From NCBI GenBank assembly GCA_035995185.1, contig DASYKT010000060.1, forward strand, positions 1 to 64,000: a stretch of 64,000 nt of DNA. The letters are read 5' to 3'. Source of the stretch: DASYKT01 sp035995185. GTDB lineage: Bacteria > Acidobacteriota > Blastocatellia > Pyrinomonadales > Pyrinomonadaceae. Of this stretch, positions 1 through 7,914 are shown piece after piece (the stretch's first letter is position 1; each line of letters opens with the position of its first letter). A model generated the notes under the pieces. The model was not told where the DNA came from, did not search any database, and saw only the letters and a program-made list of their open reading frames with translations. The position numbers and the translations under genes are program-made.

Positions 1-141
1 TCGCCCTTTTCCACTTGCGAAACCACCCCCAACTTAAAAGCCAGTCCATAATCTCGCTGCGTTCGCTTAACTCTTTTATTAACTCTCGCTTCCATAAATA
101 AGTCGCCTTTCTGTCAACTCATTTCAGGACGAGACAGCTAA

Positions 142-176
142 CTAAAAAGAAAAGGGCAGCCATGTAAGCTGCCCCC
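142..176 (-). terminator. Intrinsic terminator of the triple-repeat secreted protein
   Basis: Read on the minus strand, a GGGGCAGC/GGCTGCCC-type stem is followed by a T-rich run (TTTTCTTTTT). It lies about 25 bases past the stop codon of the minus-strand gene that ends at 199. The remaining bases 1-141 show no gene or structure that I can support. Confidence 0.65.
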
Positions 177-198
177 TGGTCATTTCGGTTGGTTACCG

Positions 199-1140
199 TC
201 AGTTCCGGTTGCGCCAGATACTCTTTGTGTAGTCGCTGGATTCGCCGGTGGTTTCGTTATAGGTACGGATATTATTTCCGATCTTGGTAAGGGTCGATGA
301 ATTGCCGTCGAGGTAGATCTTACCTTTCCAGAAATTTCCGTAGGTGGTCTGGCCGGCGGTGTAAAGCGTGATGCGGCCGTCGGTGCCGACGATCATTTTA
401 CGATCGGGGCCGTTTTTCCAATACCAGGTTCCGCGGGCCCAATCGGGCGGGGTTTCCCGGCGGTTGTTATTGCCGCCGTTCCATCCGCCGTTATTGTTAC
501 CGCCGCTCCATTTACTACGCGTGTAGTCGCTGGATTCGCCGGTGTTTTCGTTGTAGGTGCGGATATTGTTTCCGACCTGGGTAATGGTTGACGGGTTGCC
601 GTCAATATAGATCTTGTTACGCCAATAACGGCCGTAAGTCGTTTGTCCGGCGGTATTAAGCGAGATGCGGCCGTCGCTGCCGATGGTCATCGCGCGGTCG
701 GGGCCGTTTTTCCAATACCAGGTACCCTGCATCCAGGAAGGCGTCCGATCGGCATTATTGCCGCCGTTCCACCCGCCGTTATTGTTGCCGCCGTTGTTGT
801 TTCCACCGTTCCACTGGCTCTTTGAATAGTCACTGGATTCGCCGGTGCTCTCATTGTAGGTGCGAATGTTGTTTCCGACCTTGGTGATGGTCGATGAATT
901 GCCGTCGAGGTATATTTTGCCCCGCCAGTAATTGCCGTAAGTGGTTTGGCCGGCGGTATTAAGCGAGATACGCCCGTTCCGGTCGATGGTCATCGTACGG
1001 TCAGGGCCGTTCGCCCAGTACCAGGTTCCGCGCGCCCAATCAGGGGCGGTTTCGGATCTGCCCTGGTTCCCTTGAGCGAAAATTGAAACTGTCATCAATA
1101 TGCCGACTGCTAAAATTGTTATGATCCGGTTTAGCTGCAT
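199..1140 (-). CDS. Secreted protein with three tandem ~78-residue repeats and Asn/Gly linkers
   Basis: The 313-residue product has an N-terminal signal peptide (residues 1-22, cleavage probably after a Phe-Ala-Gln motif). It then carries three near-identical units at about residues 33-110, 133-210 and 231-310. Each unit starts with a W-x-x-GTWYW motif and contains NGPDR, G-R-I-S/T-L, TAGQTTYG, GKIY/NKIY, GNNIRTYNE and TGESSDY. The units are joined by NGGNNNGG-type linkers. The high identity between units points to recent internal duplication or concerted evolution. The aromatic, glycine-rich units look like small beta-sheet modules, but I do not recognise a named family. A GGAGGAGC ribosome-binding site sits just before the ATG. 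Secretion is supported; function is unknown. Confidence 0.85.
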   Translation of the reverse strand: MQLNRIITILAVGILMTVSIFAQGNQGRSETAPDWARGTWYWANGPDRTMTIDRNGRISLNTAGQTTYGNYWRGKIYLDGNSSTITKVGNNIRTYNESTGESSDYSKSQWNGGNNNGGNNNGGWNGGNNADRTPSWMQGTWYWKNGPDRAMTIGSDGRISLNTAGQTTYGRYWRNKIYIDGNPSTITQVGNNIRTYNENTGESSDYTRSKWSGGNNNGGWNGGNNNRRETPPDWARGTWYWKNGPDRKMIVGTDGRITLYTAGQTTYGNFWKGKIYLDGNSSTLTKIGNNIRTYNETTGESSDYTKSIWRNRN

Positions 1141-1805
1141 TTTGCTCCTCCTTTTTCTAACCCTATTTTCTCGTTCAAACAGTGAACGGGAAATTCTCAG
1201 ATTTTGAGACGAAATCGCTAATGTATTAGTTGTCCTAAATCATACACAAAAAGAGAGCGAAGTGCATAGATTGGAGCAGTTTTCGTGTGTTTAGCGTAGT
1301 TCATGGTTAATTTTGTCAGCCGTCCGGCAGATTAGAGTTTAACCACGAAAAGCGCGAAACCCACGAACCGGACTTGGGCTGGGATGTTCGAGCGCCATAA
1401 CTTAGCGGCGGCGTTTCAGTTTCATCCGGGTGAAGCAAAGTGAAACACCTGAAACGTTTTTGAAACGCTGTTTTGGGAATTTTGGGATTCAAAGAACGGC
1501 AGCCGGGAGGCTGGTCGGCTAGAGAATATATGAATAAGCACCCGAGGTGAAGGACGGTTTTTGTCCCATCGGCAATTTTTGTATCATTAGCGGCAAAAAA
1601 AGACCGGAACCACCAGCCTCACACTAAACACACGAAAAAGAATTTTCACCGCAAAGGCACCGCGGAACACAAAGCGATCACACGTACCCAAAGTTTCACA
1701 TTATAAAGAATCATATCCGGGAAAAAGAGCCGGAGAGAGAACCACGCCCACCCTTCGGGCCCGCCCTCCTTCGTAAGGAGGAGGGGAGTTTCCTGCGCTC
1801 CACAT
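1141..1805. other. Intergenic region with degenerate repeat debris
   Basis: I see no gene here. The stretch holds fragments of the CACGAA/ACACTAAA inverted-repeat family (about 1336-1360 and 1618-1636), a palindrome-rich patch of GTTTCA/TGAAAC words (about 1408-1475), and a TCCTTCGTAAGGAGGA hairpin (about 1768-1785) of the kind also found near 41330. Confidence 0.5.
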
Positions 1806-2403
1806 TTAGCGGTTTTTATCGATAAAATCCGAAGGGTCGAGCCAACCGGCGCGCTCGTTGGCATAGCCGCCGCCGACGGCGCCGAAGACCGGGCATTCAG
1901 CGGTGCGGAGTTCGAAATGCAGATGGCAGGGATAGACCGCCTCCGTCGCCGATCTTGCCGATTTGTTCGCGGCGGGCGACGTCGCCCGAAGTTTTGCTGA
2001 ATTCCTGCAGGTGGCCGTAGAGAGTTTCGATCTGCCGGCCGTCTTTTAAACGGTGACGAACGATCAGCACGTTGCCCCAACCGATCTGATTCCCGGCAAA
2101 GACTATGGTTCCGCGCGCCGCGCTATAGACGGGCAGGCCGCAATCGGTGTTGCCGCCGGTGTCGGCGTTCCAGTCTTCGCCGAGGTGGTTATTGACGGTG
2201 AAATCCTGCGCGTTGTACCAGCCGTCCTTGTCTTTCTTTTGCGTGACGGTTTTTGTTTTGCCGACCGGGTAATCGAAGCCTTCGGCAAGCGGGATCTGCT
2301 GCGGATCTTGGGATGCCTTTTGGGCTTCTACCGCAGCCAGATTCGGCCCGCGGCAGGCGATAGAAAGAAAAATGATCAGGATAAGCAGCGGGGCGGTTCG
2401 CAT
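1806..2403 (-). pseudogene. M23-family peptidase lipoprotein, frameshifted before the HxH motif
   Basis: The first frame (start 2403) encodes a lipoprotein-like signal ending in a Ser-Ile-Ala-Cys lipobox. It then follows a LytM/M23 metallopeptidase fold: HLGEDWN (first zinc ligands H and D), GLPVYSAARGTIVFAG and LYGHLQEF, then GKIGDGGG. At about 1940 this frame diverges into a short tail ending near 1897. A shift of one base restores YPCHLHFELRTAECP, including the HLH zinc motif, and runs to a TAA at 1806-1808. The joined product would be a normal-length M23 domain. The domain normally cleaves peptidoglycan cross-bridges in the envelope. Either the gene is a recent pseudogene or the base call near 1940 is wrong. 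An overlapping 144-codon frame (1646-2080) is a shadow. Confidence 0.8.
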
Positions 2404-2470
2404 TATATTAAGGATACGTAAAAAACATAAAGATGTTCGAAAAAGAGTAAAGAGTCGAGAGAGTTTATGA

Positions 2471-2578
2471 GGTCAGTACCGGGAACGCAGTGACCGGCTT
2501 CTTCCCCCTACAGGCTGGCATACTGTTAGTTTTTCGCTGCGCTCATTTAGCCGGTCACTGCGTTCCCGGTACTGACTT
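2471..2578. repeat. Palindromic repeat family A, copy 1
   Basis: An imperfect palindrome whose arms read GTCAGTACCGGGAACGCAG plus TGACCGG and their complement. It is nearly identical over its whole length to the copy at 4082-4187, and the two flank the VWA gene as direct repeats. Confidence 0.85.
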
Positions 2579-2597
2579 CGTAATCTTGTGATGCTCC

Positions 2598-2617
2598 CCA
2601 CTAGCTAAAGCTAGTGG
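2598..2617. repeat. Palindromic repeat family E (CCACTAGCTAAAGCTAGTGG)
   Basis: A near-perfect 20-base palindrome followed by CAATTTAA. The same word recurs at 4008, 5882, 17527, 32258, 41379 and 41427, always between genes. Confidence 0.85.
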
Positions 2618-2702
2618 CAATTTAATTTCCTGCAAGAGATCGGGGGGCCATTCGTTCTTAATGTTGGTAAATATATCCTCTGACAGTTAAGGAGCAGGTA
2701 AG

Positions 2703-3896
2703 ATGGAAAAGAATTCCGTGAGATTTGCCGTGATGCTGCTGGCGTTTGGCGTGGGAGTCGCAATAGCCGGCGTTTTTTATTTTAAAACCCAGGCGGAACC
2801 GGTGCCTGAAATAGCCGAGGTCGTTATCGAAGAGCAGCAGCAGCAGCAGCGAGGCGGCGGCGAAGGCAAGACGCTCGAGATGGTGTTTGTCATCGATACG
2901 ACGGGTTCGATGGGCGGCCTGATCGAAGGCGCCAAACAAAAGACCTGGCAGATCATAAACGACGTGATGCAGAAAAGCTCGAAGCTCCACGTAAAGGTCG
3001 GGCTGGTGGCCTACCGCGATCAGGGCGACCAGTATGTTACCAGGGTGCTGCCGCTGACCGATGACCTGGACAAGGTTTATATGAACCTGATGGATTACGA
3101 AGCGGCCGGCGGCGGCGACAGGCCCGAAGCCGTGGGCAGCGCGCTGGCCGACGCGGTTGCCAAAGCCGGTTGGTCAAAAGATCGCAAGGACGTCGCGCAG
3201 ATAATTTTTCTCGTCGGCGACGCTCCTCCGCAGACGATCCGGAACGAACCCAACGTTTTAGAGATCACTAAAAATGCCGCGCGGCAGAATATGATCATCA
3301 ATACCATCCAGTGCGGAAAAGAGGCCGAGACCGAAAAAGTCTGGCAGGAAATAGCACAGCGCGGCCAGGGTAAATATTTTGCCATCGATCAGGACGGCGG
3401 CGTGGAAACGATAAAGACCCCGTACGACGACCGCCTGTCGCAGCTGGGCACGGATATGGGCGGGACTTACACGTCTTACGGCGGGGCCGAAGTGCGCGCT
3501 AAAAGTATGGAAGGTGTGGCAGTGGCGGAAGAAAAAATATCCAACGCTGCGCCTACTGCGGCGCGAGCCGACCGGGCGCTCAACAAAGCGCTGAACAGCA
3601 AGGCTTATTCCAACGACCTGCTGCAGGACATCGAAAGCGGAAAGACGCAGATCGGCAGCGTAAAGGATGAAGAATTGCCCGCCGATCTGAAAGCGATGCC
3701 GGCGCCGCAGCGCCCCGCGGAAATACAGAAGCGGCTGGACGAGCGAAAGAAGATCCGCGAAGAGATATTGAGCGTTTCGAAGCAGCGCGCGGCTTATCTG
3801 GAAGAACAGCGCAAGCGGGCGGGGAAGTCGAGTGGGTTCGACGCGGCCGTCGGAAACGCCCTGAGCGAACAGTTAAAACTCAAGGGTATTAATTAG
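2703..3896 (+). CDS. Membrane-anchored von Willebrand factor A domain protein
   Basis: The 397-residue product starts 6 bases after an AAGGAG-type site. Residues 8-27 form a single N-terminal membrane segment or uncleaved signal. A short Glu/Gln stretch (about 40-50) precedes a VWA domain at about 57-245. Its MIDAS motif DTTGS (65-69), followed by VAYRDQGD and LVGDAPPQ, suggests a metal-binding fold exposed outside the membrane. Residues 260-397 are charged, Ala/Lys/Glu/Arg-rich and probably helical or coiled. VWA domains usually mediate protein-protein contacts; no enzymatic domain is attached and the partner is unknown. The gene stands alone between two direct repeats, with a hairpin terminator after it. 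Confidence 0.85.
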   Translation: MEKNSVRFAVMLLAFGVGVAIAGVFYFKTQAEPVPEIAEVVIEEQQQQQRGGGEGKTLEMVFVIDTTGSMGGLIEGAKQKTWQIINDVMQKSSKLHVKVGLVAYRDQGDQYVTRVLPLTDDLDKVYMNLMDYEAAGGGDRPEAVGSALADAVAKAGWSKDRKDVAQIIFLVGDAPPQTIRNEPNVLEITKNAARQNMIINTIQCGKEAETEKVWQEIAQRGQGKYFAIDQDGGVETIKTPYDDRLSQLGTDMGGTYTSYGGAEVRAKSMEGVAVAEEKISNAAPTAARADRALNKALNSKAYSNDLLQDIESGKTQIGSVKDEELPADLKAMPAPQRPAEIQKRLDERKKIREEILSVSKQRAAYLEEQRKRAGKSSGFDAAVGNALSEQLKLKGIN

Positions 3897-3945
3897 AGTT
3901 TAAATAACCGCTAGCTTTAGTTAGTGATTATTTCAGGAAAATAGA

Positions 3946-3994
3946 TGAGGGCTTTAGCCAAAGTGATCTTTTGGGCTAAAGCCCTCTATTTTAT
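3946..3994 (+). terminator. Hairpin terminator after the VWA gene
   Basis: A stem of GAGGGCTTTAGCC and GGGCTAAAGCCCTC around a 13-base loop is followed by TATTTTATT. It is embedded in family E repeat debris, so it may have come from a repeat. Confidence 0.6.
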
Positions 3995-4007
3995 TAAGCT
4001 TTCAAAC

Positions 4008-4026
4008 CACTAGCTAAAGCTAGTGG
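4008..4026. repeat. Family E palindrome
   Basis: CCACTAGCTAAAGCTAGTGG word followed by CAATTTAA. It mirrors the A-E arrangement on the other side of the VWA gene (here E comes first, then A). Confidence 0.8.
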
Positions 4027-4081
4027 CAATTTAAAGAGAAGCTCCCATCACACTGCGCATGTGCTGTTTCGATAGTGATGA

Positions 4082-4187
4082 GGTCAGTACCGGGAACGTA
4101 GTGACCGGCTTCTTCCCCCTACAGGCTGGCATACTGTTAGTTTTTCGCTGCGCTCATTTAGCCGGTCACTGCGTTCCCGGTACTGAC
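4082..4187. repeat. Palindromic repeat family A, copy 2
   Basis: Nearly identical to 2471-2578, with one visible substitution in the left arm (GTAGTG for GCAGTG), and in the same orientation. Confidence 0.85.
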
Positions 4188-4289
4188 TCCATGGACTGAT
4201 ACCGATAAAACCGCTTGCCGACAAAACCACTGCCCTTATGAGCGGCGCACTATTTTTGTTATGGTGATAAAAGGCAAAGAAAAATATAT

Positions 4290-5165
4290 ATGACAACAGA
4301 AAATAATTTAGGCGGGAAATTTACTTTTGCGGGCACGTCGATGACGGTGAAGCGCATGGGATACGGCGCGATGCAATTGACGGGGCCGATGGTCTATGGC
4401 GAGCCGCGCGACCGGCAGGAAGCCGTTGCTGTTTTGCGGCGGGCGATCGAGCTGGGCATCAATCACATCGACACCAGCGATTATTACGGGCCGCATATCG
4501 CTAACCAGATCATCAAAGAAGCCATTCATCCTTATCCCAAAGACCTGGTGATCGTGACCAAGCTGGGCGCCAAACGGGCGGCGGACAAATCGTGGCCGCG
4601 TGCCCTGTCGGCGGAAGATCTGACCGAGGGCGTGCACGACAATCTGCGCAATCTCGGGCTGGAAGCGCTGGACATCGTGAATCTGCGCGTCGGCGGTATC
4701 GAAGGGCCAAGCGATGAATCGATAGCGGAACCGCTTGGCGTGCTGGCAAAATTAAAAGAGCAGGGATTGATCAAACACATCGGCCTGAGCAATATTTCGC
4801 CGGAGCAATTCGAAGAAGCACGACCGATCACGGACATCGTCTGCGTGCAAAATTATTACAACGTCGCGCATCGCGGCGACGATAAATTTATCGCCGATCT
4901 GGCCGCGCGCGGAATAGCCTATGTGCCGTTCTTTCCGCTCGGTGGATTTCGCCCGCTGCAATCGGAAACGCTGGAGCGGATCGCCGCGGAAGTCGGCGCG
5001 CCGAAAATGCAGATCGCGCTCGCGTGGCTGCTGCAGCGCTCGCCGAATATTCTGCTGATACCCGGGACTTCATCCGTGGCGCATCTGGAAGAAAACATCA
5101 CCGCCGCCGCACTCAAACTCTCGCCGGAGGTGGTGGCGGAATTAGACGCGATCGCGGGGAAGTAG
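4290..5165 (+). CDS. Aldo/keto reductase
   Basis: A 291-residue NADPH-dependent oxidoreductase of the aldo/keto reductase superfamily, expected to be a cytoplasmic (beta/alpha)8 barrel without a signal peptide. The catalytic Asp and Tyr lie in IDTSDYYG (Asp61, Tyr66) and the Lys in VTKLG (Lys91). The usual active-site His is replaced by Asn131 (IVNLR), a variation seen in YdbC-like members. The cofactor region near the C-terminus reads IPGTSSVAHLEEN. It resembles pyridoxal/benzaldehyde-type reductases; the substrate cannot be told. It is a single-gene unit, with a family B palindrome directly after the stop. Confidence 0.9.
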   Translation: MTTENNLGGKFTFAGTSMTVKRMGYGAMQLTGPMVYGEPRDRQEAVAVLRRAIELGINHIDTSDYYGPHIANQIIKEAIHPYPKDLVIVTKLGAKRAADKSWPRALSAEDLTEGVHDNLRNLGLEALDIVNLRVGGIEGPSDESIAEPLGVLAKLKEQGLIKHIGLSNISPEQFEEARPITDIVCVQNYYNVAHRGDDKFIADLAARGIAYVPFFPLGGFRPLQSETLERIAAEVGAPKMQIALAWLLQRSPNILLIPGTSSVAHLEENITAAALKLSPEVVAELDAIAGK

Positions 5166-5173
5166 GGTAACTG

Positions 5174-5291
5174 TGGAGCGCGGGCATCCTGCCCGCAAAG
5201 GCTGCTCAGCAGCCTAATGTCAGTAGCGTCTGCGTTAGCAGATGCGTCTCGAACGCTATGCGTTCGTTGCGGGCAGGATGCCCGCGCTCCA
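5174..5291. repeat. Palindromic repeat family B with a nested family D repeat
   Basis: The outer arms are TGGAGCGCGGGCATCCTGCC and their complement. The centre (about 5219-5247) is a family D unit, GTCAGTAGCGTCTGCGTTAG and onward, also found alone at 22787 and 57413. The element fills the gap between the two convergent genes. Confidence 0.85.
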
Positions 5292-5293
5292 TA

Positions 5294-5776
5294 TTACTCA
5301 CCAATAACTTTTTCCATCACGACAAAATGGTAGGGCTGGAGGGCGGAAGGGTCCTGGGGGACGTGGTCTTCGGTGCCGGTGACGGCGTAGCCAAGCTTTT
5401 CATAATACGGCGGGAGTTCGGTGCGCAGGTTGAGAACGTGCAGCGTCATCACCGAGCAGCCGGCTTCGCGGCAGAGGTCTTCGGATTCGGTGACCAGCTT
5501 TGACCCCAGCCCGCGTCCCTGCTGCGTGGGCGCGACAGCCAAAAGGCCGAAATAACCCTCTTGCCCGCGCAACTCGGTATAGACACAGCCGACCGGCTGC
5601 GCATCCGAAACCGCCAGGATAAAAGTGCCTTTTTGCAGATGATCCGCTACGCCGGGAAGGTCGATGCGCTCTTTGGAAAAATATTTAAGCTCAATGGCAA
5701 ACGCCTCGTTGATCAATTCCATGATCACGGAAGCGTCTTCGGGCCCTGCCTGGCGAAATGTGTAATTGCCTTCCAT
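5294..5776 (-). CDS. GNAT family N-acetyltransferase
   Basis: A 160-residue product with the GNAT acetyl-CoA signature LLAVAPTQQGRGLGSKLV (motif A, Q-x-x-G-x-G form), followed by VMTLHVLNLR (motif B region) and YYEKLGYAV. Such enzymes transfer an acetyl group from acetyl-CoA to an amine on a small molecule or protein; the substrate is unknown. It is cytoplasmic and monocistronic. No clear Shine-Dalgarno site precedes the ATG at 5776, so the exact start is uncertain. Its stop codon lies 3 bases from the family B palindrome. Confidence 0.88.
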   Translation of the reverse strand: MEGNYTFRQAGPEDASVIMELINEAFAIELKYFSKERIDLPGVADHLQKGTFILAVSDAQPVGCVYTELRGQEGYFGLLAVAPTQQGRGLGSKLVTESEDLCREAGCSVMTLHVLNLRTELPPYYEKLGYAVTGTEDHVPQDPSALQPYHFVVMEKVIGE

Positions 5777-5818
5777 CGCAGGAGATATTTAAGCACATTG
5801 GGGAAGATGAGGGAAGAG

Positions 5819-5985
5819 TGAATAGGGAATAGGGATTAGGGATTAGAAGGATTTCAACTCAGCCCTGGTTTTTATAAATTGCCACTAGCTTTAGCTAGTG
5901 GATAAGAAAAATGAGATGAATGGCTTTTAGCCCAATTCACTAATCACTAACCCCTAACCCCTAACCCCTAACCCCTATTCACTAT
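5819..5985. repeat. Simple-sequence and family E repeats between genes
   Basis: Holds a GGGATTA-type tandem (5819-5846), a family E palindrome (5882-5901) and a CCCCTAA tandem (5945-5980). The two tandems are roughly complementary and could pair. No gene. Confidence 0.7.
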
Positions 5986-7499
5986 TTTCTCGCCTTTCTT
6001 TCGCCTAATTCGGTGCAGCGGACAAGTACCTGGGCGAGGAGTTCGGCGCGGCGCTGGCCGTAGGTTTTCGAAGGCACATAATTTTCCTGACGGGCTTTCT
6101 TAATGGTCTTGGCTTCTTTGGCGGCTTCTTCGTCGGGCGGCGGGTCGCCCGGGGTTTTGTCGTCCGCTGCGGGGGCTGCTGGGGAGGCTATATCGTCGTC
6201 GGCAGTTTCTTCATCATCGATCAATTTATTTTCGTCGCCCCAATAAACATCCGAATATTTATCTGAGAGCTTTTCGAGTTTTTCGTCGTTAAAATATGCC
6301 GAAAGGATCTCGATCATCGTGTAAGCGTAGCGCGGGCCGTATTTGTTGACCGTCGGCAGCTCAGCCATAAGGCGGGTGGCCACCCGGCGATCGTTAAATT
6401 CGCCTACGGCGTTAAGCAGCAATTCGTCGTCTTCGTTTAACACACTTGCGTATTCTATTTTCGGCGGTCCTTTCTCTTCACCGTCCTGGGCATCCTCATC
6501 CTCGTCTTCGTCCTCATCGTTTTCGGATTTTTCCGCTACCTTATAAGTAAATTGGGTGTTGAGGAACGACTGGATGAGGCGTTCTTTTTGACTAGGGGTT
6601 AGGAGCTCGGCAATGTCACTATAATCCTGATAGAGGCCGCGATAAACGGGCATACTAAGAAGCAGACTTTCCGCCGTTATCGTGTTTCCCGCGGTTTCTT
6701 CGGCGCTGCTTTCATTTGTTTTCTGCGCGGCATCTGTGTTGACGGCATTTTCCTGACCGGAATCGGCAGTGGCGGCGGTATCGAGGGGATCGGCGGTATC
6801 GGCCTGTTCATCTTTTCCCGATTCGTCTTCCGACTCTTCTACCCGGCCGCTGTTGTAGAGGGCCTGGCGGAGTTCGTAAGCGCCTTCGTAACGGGTGGCC
6901 GGTTCTTCGGCCATCGTCACTATCCATTCGACGATCATTTGTTTGGAAGGCACGGGCGCCGAGTAGATAGCATGCAGTTCGCGCAGCCGCGAAACGAATA
7001 GCGGCAGGTCTTTTTGCCCCGGCTGAAAACGGCGGCCCATATAAGCTTCCTGATAAGAGGCGCTGTCATCGGTATTTTGATTTAGAAAAAACAAACGGCG
7101 GTCGGTGTTTTCCGCGAGCGAAGAGGGAAGCTCAGGTTCATCGGGTGTCTTTACTATTCCGGGTGTCGGTTTTTCTTCTTCGACTTGACCGACCCACTTG
7201 GTTTGAATTTCCTGGACCAGCAGGTTTCTCGGCGCTACGCCTTTGATGGTTTCTTCGACCTGAACGGGAACGGTGCGGTTGTAATACCGGAAGTTTTCAC
7301 CCCCGTTTTCATCGCGCGGCTGAATTTTCCATTTTCCCGGCGTGCCGATCTTGCCGACCACTACCAGATCGCTTTTTAGATATAACCCGCGCAGCGGAAT
7401 CGGCGGCGATACCGGACAGGCCGAACTGCCGGCTGTTGTGGGGACGGCAAAGATGACGGCGAACAAAAAAGACGAAAGACCAGCTGCAAAACGGCGCAT
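5982..7499 (-). CDS. Secreted acidic protein, paralogue 1 of a tandem pair
   Basis: A 505-residue product when started at the ATG at 7499, which follows a GGGAG site; an upstream in-frame start (7565) would add 22 residues in front of the signal peptide and is less likely. The signal peptide spans about residues 1-24. The mature N-terminus reads CPVSPPIPLRGLYLKSDLVV and continues into VVGKIGTPGKW, closely matching the neighbour at 7915. The central part is very acidic, with a run of Glu-Asp repeats (EDEDEDED near residue 325), and the C-terminus has the shared YGQRRAELL motif. I recognise no catalytic domain. The first ~180 residues look like a beta-rich module and the rest like helical repeats. 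It is probably periplasmic or extracellular. Confidence 0.8.
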   Translation of the reverse strand: MRRFAAGLSSFLFAVIFAVPTTAGSSACPVSPPIPLRGLYLKSDLVVVGKIGTPGKWKIQPRDENGGENFRYYNRTVPVQVEETIKGVAPRNLLVQEIQTKWVGQVEEEKPTPGIVKTPDEPELPSSLAENTDRRLFFLNQNTDDSASYQEAYMGRRFQPGQKDLPLFVSRLRELHAIYSAPVPSKQMIVEWIVTMAEEPATRYEGAYELRQALYNSGRVEESEDESGKDEQADTADPLDTAATADSGQENAVNTDAAQKTNESSAEETAGNTITAESLLLSMPVYRGLYQDYSDIAELLTPSQKERLIQSFLNTQFTYKVAEKSENDEDEDEDEDAQDGEEKGPPKIEYASVLNEDDELLLNAVGEFNDRRVATRLMAELPTVNKYGPRYAYTMIEILSAYFNDEKLEKLSDKYSDVYWGDENKLIDDEETADDDIASPAAPAADDKTPGDPPPDEEAAKEAKTIKKARQENYVPSKTYGQRRAELLAQVLVRCTELGERKARK

Positions 7500-7691
7500 A
7501 GAATTCTCCCGCAATAGTGAAATTAAATTAAATTCTTTTGGTAAAACTAGCCGGCTTCGAATCATTTGTTTCGATAAATTTACGATTGGTTGCCTCAGCT
7601 ACATTAAAAGAACGTTAATTAGACGCCGTCTTGCGGGGAAAGTTCCGGAAACATTAGTCTGGAGAGTCTGGAGAGTTAAGAGCCGGGTCTG

Positions 7692-7789
7692 TTTTTCGTG
7701 TGTTTAGTGTGTTTCGTGGTTAACTCTTATCCGGTATAAGCAGATGAAGACTAAAACTTAACCACGAAGCACACTAAACGCACTAAACA
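7692..7789. repeat. Inverted repeat family G (CGTGGTTAA / TTAACCACGAA)
   Basis: Arms built from TTTAGTGTGTTTCGTGGTTA and its near complement around a ~30-base centre. Related copies lie at about 15648, 23612, 25690, 27205 and 32085. Confidence 0.75.
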
Positions 7790-7841
7790 GCAGCCTCTAA
7801 ATTTTTTTAATGAGCAGTCTCTCAAAATAGAAACCGTGAAA

Positions 7842-7880
7842 TAAAAAAATAGAAGGCCGGTAAAATTACCCGGCCTTCCA
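7842..7880 (-). terminator. Terminator of the second secreted paralogue
   Basis: On the minus strand, a GGAAGGCCGG/CCGGCCTTC stem is followed by TATTTTTTT. It lies 35 bases past the stop of the gene at 7915-9222. Confidence 0.8.
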
Positions 7881-7914
7881 TTCTCGATCCGCTATTTACT
7901 ATTCACGATCGAGT

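Noticed and set aside
1646..2080. 144-codon minus-strand open frame
   Set aside because: Third-frame shadow across the frameshifted M23 gene; Arg/Pro-rich with no family signal. The real second half of the M23 domain lies in another frame.
5819..5985. Telomere-like TTAGGGG/CCCCTAA tandems
   Set aside because: Short simple repeats within an intergenic region; no sign of a chromosome end.
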